The translations under genes and the position numbers were made by a program. 64,000 bases of DNA from Candidatus Aphodovivens avistercoris (lineage in GTDB: Bacteria; Actinomycetota; Coriobacteriia; Coriobacteriales; Eggerthellaceae), in contig DVIW01000013.1 of assembly GCA_018710945.1 (NCBI GenBank), positions 1 to 64,000 on the forward strand, written 5' to 3'. The notes under the pieces are model-generated. The model did no database searches, had not been told where the DNA came from, and was given only the letters and a program-made list of their open reading frames with translations. The number at the start of each line of letters is the position of its first letter. Position 1 is the first letter of the stretch. Positions 1 to 9,091 of the stretch are shown piece by piece.

Positions 1-1298
1 CAAGACCGCACGAGCGCCTGGGTGCCCGTCCCGCCTCCCTGCCGCATGCGGCGGCGCACGGCGAACTCCCGTGCCCGCATCACGCCCGCGCGCAGTTCGG
101 CCGACGACGAGCCGCCGCCGGTGCCCAGCACCTCGGCGGGAGGGATGCGCCGCACGTCGATGTGCAGGTCGATGCGGTCCATCAGCGGGCCGCCGATGCG
201 GTTGCGGTACGCCCTGATCTGCGGCACGCCGCACAAGCAGGCGCGCTCCGGGTCGCCCAGGTGCCCGCAGGGGCAGGGGTTGGAGGCCGCCACCAGCATG
301 AAGCGCGCGGGGAACGCCACGTTGCCGTCGGCTCGCGTGATGACCACCCGCCCCGATTCAAGCGGCTGGCGCAGCCCCTGCAGCACCGAAGGGCGGAACT
401 CCGCCAGCTCGTCCAGGAACAGCACCCCGTTGTGCGCAAGCGAGATCTCGCCCGGGCGCGGCGGCGATCCGCCGCCGATGAGCCCTGCGGAGCTGGCCGT
501 ATGGTGCGGGTTGCGGAAGGGCCGCACGCCGTCCAGCGCGAAGGAGGCATCCTCGCCCGCCACGGAGTGGATCAGCGCCGTCTCCAGCGCTTCGTCATCG
601 GAAAGCGGCGGCAGGATGGAGGGCAGCCGCGAGGCGAGCATCGTCTTGCCCGAGCCCGGCGGGCCCATCATCAGCAGCCCGTGAGAGCCTGCGGCGGCTA
701 TCTGCAGCGCGCGCTTGGCCATGTCGTGCCCTGCGATGTCGGCGAAGTCGGGCTGCGGCGGCCGCTCGGCGCGGGCGACGGCGTGCGGGCGCGAGAACGC
801 GCCCGCACGCAGAGCGGAAAGCGACGGCGCCACCTCCTGCTCCACGCCCTCCACCGCCACGAAGCCCGCGTCGGCCGCGCCGCGCAGCACCCCCAGCCCT
901 TCCGCGCGGGCGCACAGCGCGTAGGCCAGCATACCGGCCACGGGCCGCACCGCCCCTTCCAGCGACAGCTCGCCCACTAAAAGCCTGCCGCGGGCGCGCC
1001 GCGGGTCCACCTGCCCGGTGGCGATGAGGATGCCCGCCGCGATGGGCAGATCGAACCCCGATCCCGTCTTGCGCAGCGACCCGGGCGCCAGGTTCACCAC
1101 TACCCGCTCGTTGGGCATGGAGAACCCGCTCGCGCGCAGGGCGGCGCGCACCCGCTCGCGCGACTCCTGGATGGCGGCGTCGGGCATCCCCACGATGAAG
1201 AAGCCGGGCATGCCGTTGCCCACCACCACCTCCACGTCCACCGGCACCGCCTCCACGCCACGCAGCGTGGCGCTGCGGACGGTGCACTGCCCCGCCAT
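1..1298 (-). CDS. comM: Mg-chelatase-like AAA+ ATPase ComM/YifB (3' end outside window)
   Basis: Partial: the first 432 codons are present and the C-terminal end lies left of base 1 (the family is about 500 residues). The N-terminal half has the Lon-protease-like S5 fold typical of ComM. It is followed by the AAA+ module, with Walker A GPPGSGKT near residue 212, Walker B VLFLDELAEF near 289, and a NPCPCGHLGD...CLCG cysteine cluster near 343. ComM is a hexameric helicase that helps branch migration of incoming ssDNA during natural transformation; a role in competence here is family knowledge only. The ATG at 1298 lies two bases after the yraN stop, so translation is probably coupled. A dprA gene often follows this one but cannot be seen. 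Confidence 0.93.
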   Translation of the reverse strand, partial: MAGQCTVRSATLRGVEAVPVDVEVVVGNGMPGFFIVGMPDAAIQESRERVRAALRASGFSMPNERVVVNLAPGSLRKTGSGFDLPIAAGILIATGQVDPRRARGRLLVGELSLEGAVRPVAGMLAYALCARAEGLGVLRGAADAGFVAVEGVEQEVAPSLSALRAGAFSRPHAVARAERPPQPDFADIAGHDMAKRALQIAAAGSHGLLMMGPPGSGKTMLASRLPSILPPLSDDEALETALIHSVAGEDASFALDGVRPFRNPHHTASSAGLIGGGSPPRPGEISLAHNGVLFLDELAEFRPSVLQGLRQPLESGRVVITRADGNVAFPARFMLVAASNPCPCGHLGDPERACLCGVPQIRAYRNRIGGPLMDRIDLHIDVRRIPPAEVLGTGGGSSSAELRAGVMRAREFAVRRRMRQGGGTGTQALVRS

Positions 1299-1300
1299 GG

Positions 1301-1837
1301 CTACTCCGTTCCGAAGGCGTTGATGTGGTGGCGCACCAGCGCGCGGTCGGGCGCCGACACCAGAAGCGACACCACGTCGAAGCGCACCGGCACGTCCACC
1401 GCGTCGTAGTCGCGCAAAAACAGCGCGGCTATCCGCTCGTAGCGGCGGCGCTTCTCCGCATCCACCGCGTCGGAGGGCAGCCCTTTGTCAGTGCTCGTGC
1501 GCGTCTTCACCTCCACGAACACCACCGCCTCGCCGTCGCGCGCGATGATGTCCGCCTCGCCGGCGGCGCAGGTCCAGTTCCGCTCGACGATCTCGTAGCC
1601 GCGCCGGTACAGGTAGCGCGCCGCGGCGTCCTCGCCGCGCCGGCCCAGATCGTCGTTGGCCTTGCCCCGCGGCACGGAAGGCCCGTCCTCATCGGACCGC
1701 TCCCGCGCGCAGGCGCCCTCGTCCAACGGGAACGGCTCATCCGCGCGGCGGCGGCGCGGCGGCGTGCGATCCGGCTCTCGGACGCCCTCGGCAACCTGGT
1801 CGGGGACGCGTTCCAACACTGCGGCGTTCTCGTTCAT
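1301..1837 (-). CDS. yraN: YraN family (UPF0102) endonuclease-like protein
   Basis: 178 residues. The C-terminal 115 carry the restriction-endonuclease-like fold of YraN: GRRGEDAAARYL, then GEADIIARDG and VVFVEVKTR, giving the D...ExK catalytic pattern. The in vivo role of the family is not established. The first ~60 residues are an extra charged Pro/Arg/Glu-rich stretch of low complexity that is absent from typical 115-130 residue homologues. I chose the ATG at 1837 because AAAGGTGG sits just upstream. The frame stays open further upstream, but that part is Arg-rich and has no ribosome site. It belongs to the rplS-rnhB-yraN-comM block. Confidence 0.88.
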   Translation of the reverse strand: MNENAAVLERVPDQVAEGVREPDRTPPRRRRADEPFPLDEGACARERSDEDGPSVPRGKANDDLGRRGEDAAARYLYRRGYEIVERNWTCAAGEADIIARDGEAVVFVEVKTRTSTDKGLPSDAVDAEKRRRYERIAALFLRDYDAVDVPVRFDVVSLLVSAPDRALVRHHINAFGTE

Positions 1838-2014
1838 GGCAACCACCTTTCTCTCGGTGGCCGCATGGTAGCGCCGCGACCTTGCACGGCGGTTGCGCGA
1901 TCGCCGCCGCGCCCTGGCGTGCATCTTTCCCAGATGCTGCGCGGACGCCGCCGAAACCTTGCGCGGATGATGCGCGGATCTGCCCTCGAACCGCGCGCCG
2001 CACAGCCCGCACCC

Positions 2015-2803
2015 CTAGAACAGCGTGGGCTGGGTGAAGGCGGTGCAGAAGCTTTCGCGGTGCGCAGGGCACAGCCCCAGCCGCTTGATGGCGTCGATGT
2101 GCTCGGCCGAGCCGTAGCCCTTGTTCGAGGCGAACCCGTAGCCGGGGTAGCGCGCGTCCAGGCGCACCATCAACGCGTCGCGCTCCACCTTGGCCACGAT
2201 GGAGGCCGCCGCGATGGAGGCGCAGCGCGCATCGCCGTGCACGAGGCTTTCCTCGCGCTCGTCAAAGTGCAGCGGGTTGCCGTCGAGCAGAAGCAGGTCA
2301 GGCCTCACCCCCGCCTGCTCCAGGTCCGCCACCGCGTCCGAAAACGCGGAGCGCAAACAGGCCGCCATGCCGCGCTCGTCTATCTCGCGCGGCTCCACGA
2401 ACCGCACCGTCCACGCCAGCGCCACGCGCTTCACCTCCGCGGCGATGCGCTCGCGCTCGGCGGGGCTCACCTGCTTCGAGTCGTTGAGCCCCGCGATGCG
2501 CGGCTCGCGCGGCAGCACGACCGCGCCCACGGTCAACGGCCCCGCCACCGGCCCGCGCCCCACCTCGTCCAGGCCGGCGGCCACCTGCGCACCGCGCTCG
2601 ACCATCAGGCGCTCTTCCAGCTCGTAGAGCCCCGCCAGCCGCTCGCGCTCGGCCCGTTCGGCGTCCAAGCGGCGGCGCGCCGTCTCCAGCGCGGCGCGCA
2701 CGCCCTTGCGCGCGTCGGCCACCAGCGAGCGCTCCAGCACCGCGAACTCGCGCTCGTCGGCCTCTTGGAGCCGCTTTCTTATCTCTGCGACCGTCGTCGC
2801 CAT
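2015..2803 (-). CDS. rnhB: Ribonuclease HII
   Basis: 262 residues. RNase HII removes ribonucleotides from RNA/DNA hybrids and single misincorporated rNMPs from DNA. The core begins with GLDEVGRGPVAGPL, carrying the DE pair, followed by LLLDGN and ASIVAKVERD; these hold the acidic metal ligands. The tail GLCPAHRESFC is typical of the family. Residues 1-70 form a charged, probably helical N-terminal extension like that of Gram-positive RNase HII. The ATG at 2803 has AGAAGGGG upstream. It lies immediately after the rplS terminator, so expression probably depends on readthrough. A 177-base gap with no gene separates it from yraN. Confidence 0.95.
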   Translation of the reverse strand: MATTVAEIRKRLQEADEREFAVLERSLVADARKGVRAALETARRRLDAERAERERLAGLYELEERLMVERGAQVAAGLDEVGRGPVAGPLTVGAVVLPREPRIAGLNDSKQVSPAERERIAAEVKRVALAWTVRFVEPREIDERGMAACLRSAFSDAVADLEQAGVRPDLLLLDGNPLHFDEREESLVHGDARCASIAAASIVAKVERDALMVRLDARYPGYGFASNKGYGSAEHIDAIKRLGLCPAHRESFCTAFTQPTLF

Positions 2804-2838
2804 GGCTTTCCCCTTCTCTGATGCCCAAAACCGCCCCG

Positions 2839-2876
2839 AAAACGCGAAACCCCCCGCCCGGATGACGGGCGAGGGG
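2839..2876 (-). terminator. Rho-independent terminator after rplS
   Basis: A 10-bp stem (2851-2860 with 2866-2875, one G-U pair on the minus strand) and a 5-base loop. Read on the minus strand it is followed by TTT and, a little further on, TTTT. It sits between rplS and rnhB, so it would reduce rnhB transcription relative to the ribosomal-protein gene. Confidence 0.65.
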
Positions 2877-2930
2877 CATGCTCATCGCTGACGCACCGCC
2901 GCAGGGGCGGGCGCTGGGAGAACGGCGCTC

Positions 2931-3278
2931 CTAGCGGAACGACTTCTCCTTGATCTTGGCGGCCTTGCCCACCTTGTCGCGCAGGTAGTACAGCTTGGCG
3001 CGACGCACGTCGCCGCGGCGCACGACCTCGATCTTCTCGATCTTGGGGGAATGCACGGGGAACGTGCGCTCCACGCCCACCGAGAAGCTCACCTTGCGCA
3101 CCGTGAAGGTCTCACGGGCGGAGTGGCCATGGCGGCGGATGACGTCGCCCTGGAACACCTGGATGCGCTCGCGGTTGCCCTCGGTGATGCGGTAGTGCAC
3201 CTTCACGTTGTCTCCCACGTGAAACTCGGGGAGGTCGCTCTTGATCTGCTGCTGCTCGATGGCGCGGATGATATCCAT
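2931..3278 (-). CDS. rplS: 50S ribosomal protein L19
   Basis: 115 residues, the normal size for L19, which sits at the 30S-50S interface. Recognisable blocks are [42 protein letters not shown] and [18 protein letters not shown]. The start ATG at 3278 has GAAGGAACGAA upstream. It is preceded by its own promoter (3344-3372) and followed by a terminator. No lepB is found between rplS and rnhB, unlike the common order. Confidence 0.98.
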   Translation of the reverse strand: MDIIRAIEQQQIKSDLPEFHVGDNVKVHYRITEGNRERIQVFQGDVIRRHGHSARETFTVRKVSFSVGVERTFPVHSPKIEKIEVVRRGDVRRAKLYYLRDKVGKAAKIKEKSFR

Positions 3279-3600
3279 GGTTCTTCGTTCCTTCTATCCC
3301 TCAGGTCAACGCATGCGTTGTTCGGTTAAAGACGCGATTGGACAGTATATCGCCTCGGACCTCGAAGCGCAAGGCGAAACTGCAAACCGGTCCGCCGAAA
3401 CCCGTTTCGCGGCGCTTCGCTCCACGCAATGAGCAAAACTCGCGCCGCGGCGAGCGCCTCCGCACTTCCCGGAAAGCACCTCCGACGGCGCCGCGCAAGC
3501 GAACGGCCGCACGGGCACTCCCCCTTCCGCCCTGCAGCGCAAGCTGGGCCGTCGAACACGGGGCCGCGCCCCGCCTGGCCCGCCCCGCAGCGCAGCCGCC
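3279..3600. other. 322-bp gap between azlD and rplS
   Basis: It holds the rplS promoter and leader. The rest (3373-3600) has no credible reading frame with a ribosome site and only short GC-rich inverted repeats. I see nothing else in it. Confidence 0.6.
3344..3372 (-). promoter_or_regulatory. Promoter of rplS
   Basis: On the minus strand, -35 TTGCGC (3367-3372), a 17-base spacer and -10 TATACT (3344-3349), giving a start near 3337 and a leader of about 60 bases. This is one of the clearest promoters in the window. Confidence 0.7.
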
Positions 3601-3924
3601 CTACACCAGCGTCAGCAGGAAGTACGCCGCCACGCCGGTGACCGCGCTCCACAGAAGCGATTTCGTCCAGCACGCCACGGCCACCACGGCGACGGAGGCC
3701 AGAAGCGGGGCCGCGGCTGGCCACAGCCCGGCGTCGAACATGCCCGGCGACAGCAGGTCGTTGGCCACCAGCGCCGCAAACGCCGCGGGCGGGATGAAGC
3801 CCAGCGCCCGCTCCACGCCCTCCGGCAGCTGCCGGCCCTTCAGCGCGAACAGCGGGATCACCCGGCACGCCAGCATGGTCAGCGCGCAGCACGCGAACAC
3901 GACAAGGAAATCACCCCAGCTCAT
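3601..3924 (-). CDS. azlD: Branched-chain amino acid exporter small subunit AzlD
   Basis: 107 residues, starting MSWGDFLVV. It has four hydrophobic segments and the AzlD hallmark GxxPPAAFAALVANDLL in the middle. AzlD and AzlC together form an exporter of branched-chain amino acids and azaleucine in the cytoplasmic membrane. The ATG at 3924 overlaps the azlC stop by four bases (ATGA), so the two are translationally coupled. Confidence 0.9.
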   Translation of the reverse strand: MSWGDFLVVFACCALTMLACRVIPLFALKGRQLPEGVERALGFIPPAAFAALVANDLLSPGMFDAGLWPAAAPLLASVAVVAVACWTKSLLWSAVTGVAAYFLLTLV

Positions 3925-4631
3925 GCCGTGCCACTCCCCGTCTTGCGCGCGCGGCGGCGCAGCGCCGAGGCGCCCAGGGCCGCCGCCACCCCCACCACGG
4001 CGCCCACGAGGATGGCCGGGCCCGAAAGCCCCGCCGCCTTGCAGGCGAACACGCCCGCCATGGCCGCCATGGCCGCCACCGCGTTCTCCACGGTGAGCTT
4101 CTGCGTGACCAAAAGGCAGATGAAGATGGAGGTCATGGCGAACGAGGCGATGGCCAGCGGGATATCCACCGCCGAGCCCACCAGCACGCCCACCACGTTG
4201 GAGGCCGTCCACGAGGCCTGCGAGAACAGGTTCACGAACAGCGCGCGGTCCACGCTCCAGCCGCCCTGCTCGAAACGGGCGGTGTTCACGCCGTAGCTTT
4301 CGTCGGTGACGGTGGCGGCGAACAGGAACGCCAGGCGCTTGGGCACCCCCGCGCAGCGCGGCGCGAACGAGGCGGCGTAGAGCATCTGGCGCGTGTTCAC
4401 CAGCGACACGCTGGCGACGATGGAGGCGACCGGCGAGGCGGCCAGCCACATGTTGGGGATCATGAACTGCCCGGCGCCGGAGTAGAACAGGACGGACATC
4501 ATGACCACCTGGACCACGTCCAGCCCGATGGAGGCGCACAGGATGCCGCAGGGCACGCCGATGGCGACGTAGCCCAGCATGATGGGCACCGCCGCGCCGA
4601 ACGCATCGCGTATGTAGCCTCTCGAAGACAT
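3921..4631 (-). CDS. azlC: Branched-chain amino acid exporter large subunit AzlC
   Basis: 236 residues with about seven membrane segments. It opens MSSRGYIRDAFGAAVP followed by GYVAIGVPCGILC, the usual AzlC start. Conserved FYSGAGQFM and NTRQMLYAAS blocks follow. It pairs with AzlD for amino-acid export. The ATG at 4631 lies only nine bases after a TATAAT, with no ribosome-binding site, so the mRNA is probably leaderless. Longer open sequence upstream is ignored because it would place the start inside or above the promoter. Confidence 0.9.
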   Translation of the reverse strand: MSSRGYIRDAFGAAVPIMLGYVAIGVPCGILCASIGLDVVQVVMMSVLFYSGAGQFMIPNMWLAASPVASIVASVSLVNTRQMLYAASFAPRCAGVPKRLAFLFAATVTDESYGVNTARFEQGGWSVDRALFVNLFSQASWTASNVVGVLVGSAVDIPLAIASFAMTSIFICLLVTQKLTVENAVAAMAAMAGVFACKAAGLSGPAILVGAVVGVAAALGASALRRRARKTGSGTA

Positions 4632-4640
4632 AGCCCGACG

Positions 4641-4668
4641 ATTATACCGGTACCCCCGCCGGATGCAA
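4641..4668 (-). promoter_or_regulatory. Promoter of azlCD, probably leaderless
   Basis: Minus strand: -35 TTGCAT (4663-4668), a 16-base spacer, and a consensus -10 TATAAT (4641-4646). A start 6-8 bases downstream falls at about 4633-4635, two to four bases before the azlC ATG. There is no Shine-Dalgarno sequence. Confidence 0.75.
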
Positions 4669-4776
4669 GGCCCGCGCGGCCGCGTCATCGAAGCGGGCGC
4701 GCCATCCGCCCCACCGCCGCGACGGCACCTGCCGCCCTGTCCCCGCCGGGCGCACCTCCCGCGAAGGCCAAAACGG

Positions 4777-5835
4777 CTAGTAGTGGATGGCCGAGGGAAC
4801 GAACAGCGCCTTGAAGCGGCTCTTCGCGAAGCGGTCGGTCATGCCGGCGATGTAGTCGCAGGCGGCCAGCAGCGCGTCGCCCTCGGAGATGCCGCGGTAC
4901 TCGGCGGGCACCTCGTCGGTGTGCTCCACGTAGTAGTCGAACAACGCCTCCAGAAGCCGCCCCGCCTTCTCCGTCTCGTGCAGCACGACGGGCGCGGTGT
5001 AGACGGCGCGGAACAAAAACGACCGCAGCTCCATCATGGCGTCCCACACCGGCGCGCTCATGCGGATGTCGTCGCAGGCCGCGGAGGTCTCCACCATGTC
5101 CAGCACGAGCGTCTCGATGCGGGCGGAATGGTCGGGGCCCAGCACCTCGTGCGTGGAGGCGGGCAGGTCGTCCTCGCCCAGGATGCCTGCGCGGATGGCG
5201 TCGTCGATGTCGTGGTTCACGTAGGCGATGCGGTCGGCGACGGCCACCACGCGGCCCTCCAGCGTCTCGGCGCGCACCGGCCCGGTGTGGTGCAGAATGC
5301 CGTCGCGCACCTCCGGCGTGAGGTTGAGGCCCCGCCCGCCGTTCTCGATGCGCTCCACTACGCGCAGGCTCTGCTCGTTGTGGCGGTACAAAAGCCCGCC
5401 GCGCCCCTCGCCGTCGCCCGCGCCCATCGGCGCCGTGCGGCCGTGGCGCGCCAGGCAGCGCGACAGCGCCTGCTCGCCGGCGTGCCCGAAGGGGGTGTGC
5501 CCCAGGTCGTGGCCCAGCGAGATGGCCTCGGCCAAATCCTCGTTGAGCCCCAGCGCGCGGGCGATGGTGCGCGCGATCTGGGCCACTTCCAACGTGTGGG
5601 TGAGCCGCGTGCGGTAGTGGTCGCCCTCGGCGGCCAGGAACACCTGCGTCTTGTGGGACAGGCGGCGGAACGACTTGGAATGGAGGATCTTGTCGCGGTC
5701 GCGCTGGAAGTCGTTGCGCAGGATGTCGGGGGCGGCCGAGCGGTCGCGCCCCTCGCTTTCCGACGCGCGCGCGGCGTCCTCGGACAGAAGCTCCCGTTCG
5801 CGCTGCTCCTGGTCCTCGCGATGGATGATGCGCAT
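4777..5835 (-). CDS. dgt: Deoxyguanosinetriphosphate triphosphohydrolase-like protein
   Basis: 352 residues. It is an HD-domain dNTPase that splits dNTP to deoxynucleoside and triphosphate. The N-terminal part has FRRLSHKTQVF and RLTHTLEV (metal His80). The HD pair lies in SLGHDLGHTPFGHAGE (His109-Asp110, with His113 and His118), and the final metal Asp is in VAVADRIAYVNHDID. The length fits the shorter Gram-positive type. It is monocistronic, and a 145-base gene-free gap follows before azlC. Confidence 0.92.
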   Translation of the reverse strand: MRIIHREDQEQRERELLSEDAARASESEGRDRSAAPDILRNDFQRDRDKILHSKSFRRLSHKTQVFLAAEGDHYRTRLTHTLEVAQIARTIARALGLNEDLAEAISLGHDLGHTPFGHAGEQALSRCLARHGRTAPMGAGDGEGRGGLLYRHNEQSLRVVERIENGGRGLNLTPEVRDGILHHTGPVRAETLEGRVVAVADRIAYVNHDIDDAIRAGILGEDDLPASTHEVLGPDHSARIETLVLDMVETSAACDDIRMSAPVWDAMMELRSFLFRAVYTAPVVLHETEKAGRLLEALFDYYVEHTDEVPAEYRGISEGDALLAACDYIAGMTDRFAKSRFKALFVPSAIHY

Positions 5836-6140
5836 GGCCGCCTCCCGTCATCCGGTGCCGTTTGGGGCTAGTGTAGCAGATGCGAAGACGCGGGCGGCGC
5901 AGCAGCAGCGCCCGCGCCCGCCGCAATCGCGCGGCTCTGTCCGAACGGCCCCTTGCGCAGCGCAAGCCCTTACCCGCATCTTACGGAAAGCAACCCCTTG
6001 GCAACGCTTGGCCCGCCGCGGGCCGCACGGGCCGCCCCATGCGCTAGCATGGTTCCATTCCCCCACAGCAGGGTCGCCGCCAACCGGACACCTCAGCAGG
6101 CGCCCGCGGCGCCGCCGTTTCGCGCGAAAGGAGCTTCCCC
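5836..6140. other. 305-bp divergent gap between dgt and the glutaredoxin gene
   Basis: It must hold both upstream regions. On the minus strand a TACACT at 5873-5878 could be the -10 of dgt, and on the plus strand a TAGCAT near 6045-6050 could be the -10 of the glutaredoxin gene, but neither has a convincing -35. No coding sequence is visible. Confidence 0.4.
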
Positions 6141-6389
6141 ATGGCCTATCTCCCGCACCACCTCCTGTACTACAAGAAGGCATGCCCGTACTGCCAGAAG
6201 GTGCTCCGCTTCATGGAAGAGAACAAGATCACCCTGGACACGCGCGACACGCTGCAGCCGGGCAACCAGGACGACCTCGTGCGCATCGGCGGCAAGAAGC
6301 AGGTGCCGTGCCTGGTGGTGGAGGGCAAGCCCCTCTACGAATCCGACGACATCATCGCCTACCTCACGCAGAAGGCGGCCACGGCCTAG
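6141..6389 (+). CDS. Small glutaredoxin / GST N-terminal-domain protein
   Basis: 82 residues with one thioredoxin-like fold. The active site is CPYC (residues 15-18), as in classical glutaredoxins, followed by the cis-proline loop QVPCLVV and the glutathione-contact region YESDDIIAYL. It would reduce disulfides or mixed disulfides in the cytoplasm. Whether it uses glutathione is unclear, because many Actinobacteria lack that thiol. A GAAAGGAGC ribosome site precedes the ATG. It stands alone on the plus strand, with a strong terminator behind it. Confidence 0.88.
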   Translation: MAYLPHHLLYYKKACPYCQKVLRFMEENKITLDTRDTLQPGNQDDLVRIGGKKQVPCLVVEGKPLYESDDIIAYLTQKAATA

Positions 6390-6473
6390 CCGCGCAAGCG
6401 GAAGCGGAAGACGCCTCGCCCCGGCGGGAGCGCACCGCGAAAGGCCATCCGCCCCCGACCCCGCCCGAAACGA

Positions 6474-6508
6474 CGAAGGCCCGCAGATCACGGGCCTTCG
6501 CTGTTTTC
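6474..6508. terminator. Bidirectional terminator between glutaredoxin gene and accDA
   Basis: A perfect 10-bp stem (6474-6483 with 6491-6500) and a 7-base loop, followed on the plus strand by CTGTTTTC. On the minus strand the other flank gives TCGTTTCGGG. It separates two convergent genes and closes the fatty-acid operon. Confidence 0.75.
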
Positions 6509-6549
6509 ACGGCTCCTGCGCGGCGGGAACGCCGCCGGCGAACCGGGCG

Positions 6550-9051
6550 CTAGAAGCGCCCGAAGCGCTCGTGGCGGCGGGCGATCAGCTCGTCGGCATC
6601 GGCGCCGGCCAGCTCGTCCAGCGCCCCGCGCACGTAGCACGCCACGGCCTCGGCCGCCTGCTCGGGGTTCTCATGCGCGGCGCCGTCGCCTTCGGACAGC
6701 ACCGTGTCCACGATGCCCATGCGCGCCACGTCGGCCGCACCCATCTTCATGACCGCGGCGGCCTCCGGCGCGCGCGTGCGGTCCTTCCACAAAATCGACG
6801 CGAAGCCCTCCGGCGAGAGCACCGAGTACACCGCGTGCTCCTGCATGGCCACCTTGTCGGCCAAGGCCAGCGCCAGCGCGCCGCCCGAGCCGCCCTCGCC
6901 CAGAAGCACGCTGACCACGGGCACGCGCAGCCCCGCCAGCGCGAACAGGTTGTCGGCGATGGCGTTGCCCTGCCCGCGCTCCTCGGCCTCGGTGCCGCAG
7001 AACGCACCCTGGGTGTCCACCAGGCACACCACGGGGCGGCCGAACTTCTCGGCCTGGCGCATCAGGCGCAGGCTCTTGCGGTAGCCCTCGGGCTGGGGAC
7101 AGCCGAAGTTGCGCTTGATGCGCTCCTTCAGATCGGCGCCCTTCTCCTGCGCGATGACCGTCACCGCGCGCCCGCCGATCCAGCCGATGCCGCCCACGAT
7201 GGCGCCGTCGTCGCCGAAGGCGCGGTCGCCGTGCAGCTCGATGAAGCCGTCCACCATGCGCTCGATGTAAGACAGCGCCGTGGGGCGGTGGGTGTTGCGC
7301 GCCAACTGCACGTGGCTCCACGCCTCTTCCGCCTGCTCCGCGCCGGGGCGCGCGTCGGACGTGGCGCCGTAGGAGGCGTCCTCGCCCAGAAGCGAGCCGT
7401 CCTCCGCGTCGAAGCCGCCCGCGGCCACCGCGCGCTCGATGCGCTTGCCCGCCCCCTTGCCGCCGGAGAACAACGGGAAGGAGAAGCGGGGCTTCTGCTG
7501 CCCCTCGTCCGCCGCCTCCACCGGCAGCAGGCCGTAGGTGATGAAGTTGTAGGTGCCCGTGCCCTCTTCCAGGTTCGCGCACACCGAGGCGTAGTCGACC
7601 ACGATGGCGCGGTCGCCCGGCTGCGGCTCGGCCGGAAGCGCCGTCGAGGCGTGCAGCGCCAGAAGGTGCGCGAGGGTCGAGCGCAGCTCGGAGCGCTCCA
7701 CAATGCCGTCGATCAGGCCGTGCTCCAGCGCGAACTCAGCCGTCTGGAAGCCCTCGGGCAGCTCCTGCTTGATGGTGTCGCGGATGACGCGCTGGCCGGC
7801 GAAGCCGATGAGCGCCTTCGGCTCGGCCAGGATGATGTCGCCCTGCATGGCGAACGAGGCGGTGACGCCGCCGGTGGTAGGGTCGGTGTGCACGACGATG
7901 TAGGGAAGCCCTGCGGCGCTGTGGCGCTCGACCGCGCACGACACCTTCGCCATCTGCATGAGCGACATCAGGCCCTCCTGCATGCGCGCGCCGCCGGAGG
8001 CGGTGAACACCACCACGGGCAGGCGCAGATCGGTGGCGCGGTCGAACAGGCGCGAGACGCGCTCGCCCACCACGGTGCCCATCGAGCCCATCAGGAAGGT
8101 GGAGTCCATCACGCCCACGGCCAGATGCAGGCCCGCGATGGCGCCGCAGCCGGTGCGCACGGCTTCCTGCAGCCCCGTCTTCTGGCGCAGGCCCTCGATC
8201 TTCTCCACGTAGCCGGGGAAGTCCAGCGGGTCGCGCTCGGGCAGGTCGGCATCCCATTCCTCGAAGCTGCCGGCGTCCAGCAGATCGGCGATGCGCTCGT
8301 CGGAGGTCATGCGGAAGTAGCCGCCGCACGAGGGGCACACGTAGTGGGCCGCGGCCAGGCTGGAGCGCTCGAAGCTCAGCCCGCAGTGGCGACAGGTGCG
8401 CCAGCCGGCCTCTTCGGGGGCCACGCGCTCCGTGGAGCACAGCACCCAGCCCATGCCGGGAACGTCCTGTGACACGGGGCGGAACACGCGCAGACCGCAG
8501 GCCGCCGCGCGCGCCAGGAACACGTCCACCTCGGCCAGAGGCAGCGCCTCGCCGGACAGAAGGATGGTGGAAGCGCCGCATTCCTTGGCCGCGTTCAGGA
8601 CCGCATGGCCGTTGCTGAACAGGGCGTCGGAGTAGCGCTCGCCCAGGATGACCGTGCCGTCGGCGCCGCGCAGGTTCACGTCGAAGCGGCGCTCGCGCGT
8701 CAGCGGCGCCCAGGCCGAGAACCCGGCGTCCTGCGCCTCCTGGATGAGCTGGCGCGCCTGGCGGCCGCGCGCCATGACCAGCACGCGGGGGCGCTGGCCC
8801 TCCGGCACTTCAGCGGCGGTCTCGCCGGACGCCTCGCCCTCGACGTAGGCCGAGCCGTCCGCGGCGTCCACCGCGTTGGGCGCTACCTCGGCACCGGCGG
8901 CCTCCTGCGCCACGCGCGCCGGACGGTAGGCCACGTCCGACGCCTCGGCGCGCTCCGGAGCCGGCGCCGCTTCCTCGGGGCGCGGGGCGCCCTCGGCCAC
9001 CAGGCGGCCTTCCGCCGAAAACGTGATGTAGTTCTGCTTCCTGCTCTTCAT
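6550..9051 (-). CDS. accDA: Acetyl-CoA carboxylase carboxyltransferase, AccD-AccA fusion with extra N-terminal domain
   Basis: 833 residues. It transfers the carboxyl group from carboxybiotin to acetyl-CoA to give malonyl-CoA. The AccD part has the zinc ribbon CRHCG...CPSCG (Cys220, 223, 239, 242), then [12 protein letters not shown] and [17 protein letters not shown]. The AccA part follows from about residue 560 with [39 protein letters not shown] and [15 protein letters not shown]. Residues 88-200 are not part of normal AccD and resemble the first subdomain of biotin carboxylase (see findings). I chose the ATG at 9051, with AGGGGG upstream, over an upstream GTG. Genes for AccB and AccC are not in the window. 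It is the last gene of the fab operon. Confidence 0.93.
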   Translation of the reverse strand: MKSRKQNYITFSAEGRLVAEGAPRPEEAAPAPERAEASDVAYRPARVAQEAAGAEVAPNAVDAADGSAYVEGEASGETAAEVPEGQRPRVLVMARGRQARQLIQEAQDAGFSAWAPLTRERRFDVNLRGADGTVILGERYSDALFSNGHAVLNAAKECGASTILLSGEALPLAEVDVFLARAAACGLRVFRPVSQDVPGMGWVLCSTERVAPEEAGWRTCRHCGLSFERSSLAAAHYVCPSCGGYFRMTSDERIADLLDAGSFEEWDADLPERDPLDFPGYVEKIEGLRQKTGLQEAVRTGCGAIAGLHLAVGVMDSTFLMGSMGTVVGERVSRLFDRATDLRLPVVVFTASGGARMQEGLMSLMQMAKVSCAVERHSAAGLPYIVVHTDPTTGGVTASFAMQGDIILAEPKALIGFAGQRVIRDTIKQELPEGFQTAEFALEHGLIDGIVERSELRSTLAHLLALHASTALPAEPQPGDRAIVVDYASVCANLEEGTGTYNFITYGLLPVEAADEGQQKPRFSFPLFSGGKGAGKRIERAVAAGGFDAEDGSLLGEDASYGATSDARPGAEQAEEAWSHVQLARNTHRPTALSYIERMVDGFIELHGDRAFGDDGAIVGGIGWIGGRAVTVIAQEKGADLKERIKRNFGCPQPEGYRKSLRLMRQAEKFGRPVVCLVDTQGAFCGTEAEERGQGNAIADNLFALAGLRVPVVSVLLGEGGSGGALALALADKVAMQEHAVYSVLSPEGFASILWKDRTRAPEAAAVMKMGAADVARMGIVDTVLSEGDGAAHENPEQAAEAVACYVRGALDELAGADADELIARRHERFGRF

Positions 9052-9091
9052 GAACGCGATCCCCCTGCTTCCTTGCCGCACGCCGGCCGCC

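Noticed and set aside
3540-3600. Terminator behind azlD
   Set aside because: The only inverted repeat (CGGGGC-CGC-GCCCCG) is short and has no U-run on the minus strand.
4632-4688. Longer AzlC with 19 extra N-terminal residues
   Set aside because: The extension would start above the -35/-10 elements and is an Arg-rich stretch not found in the family.
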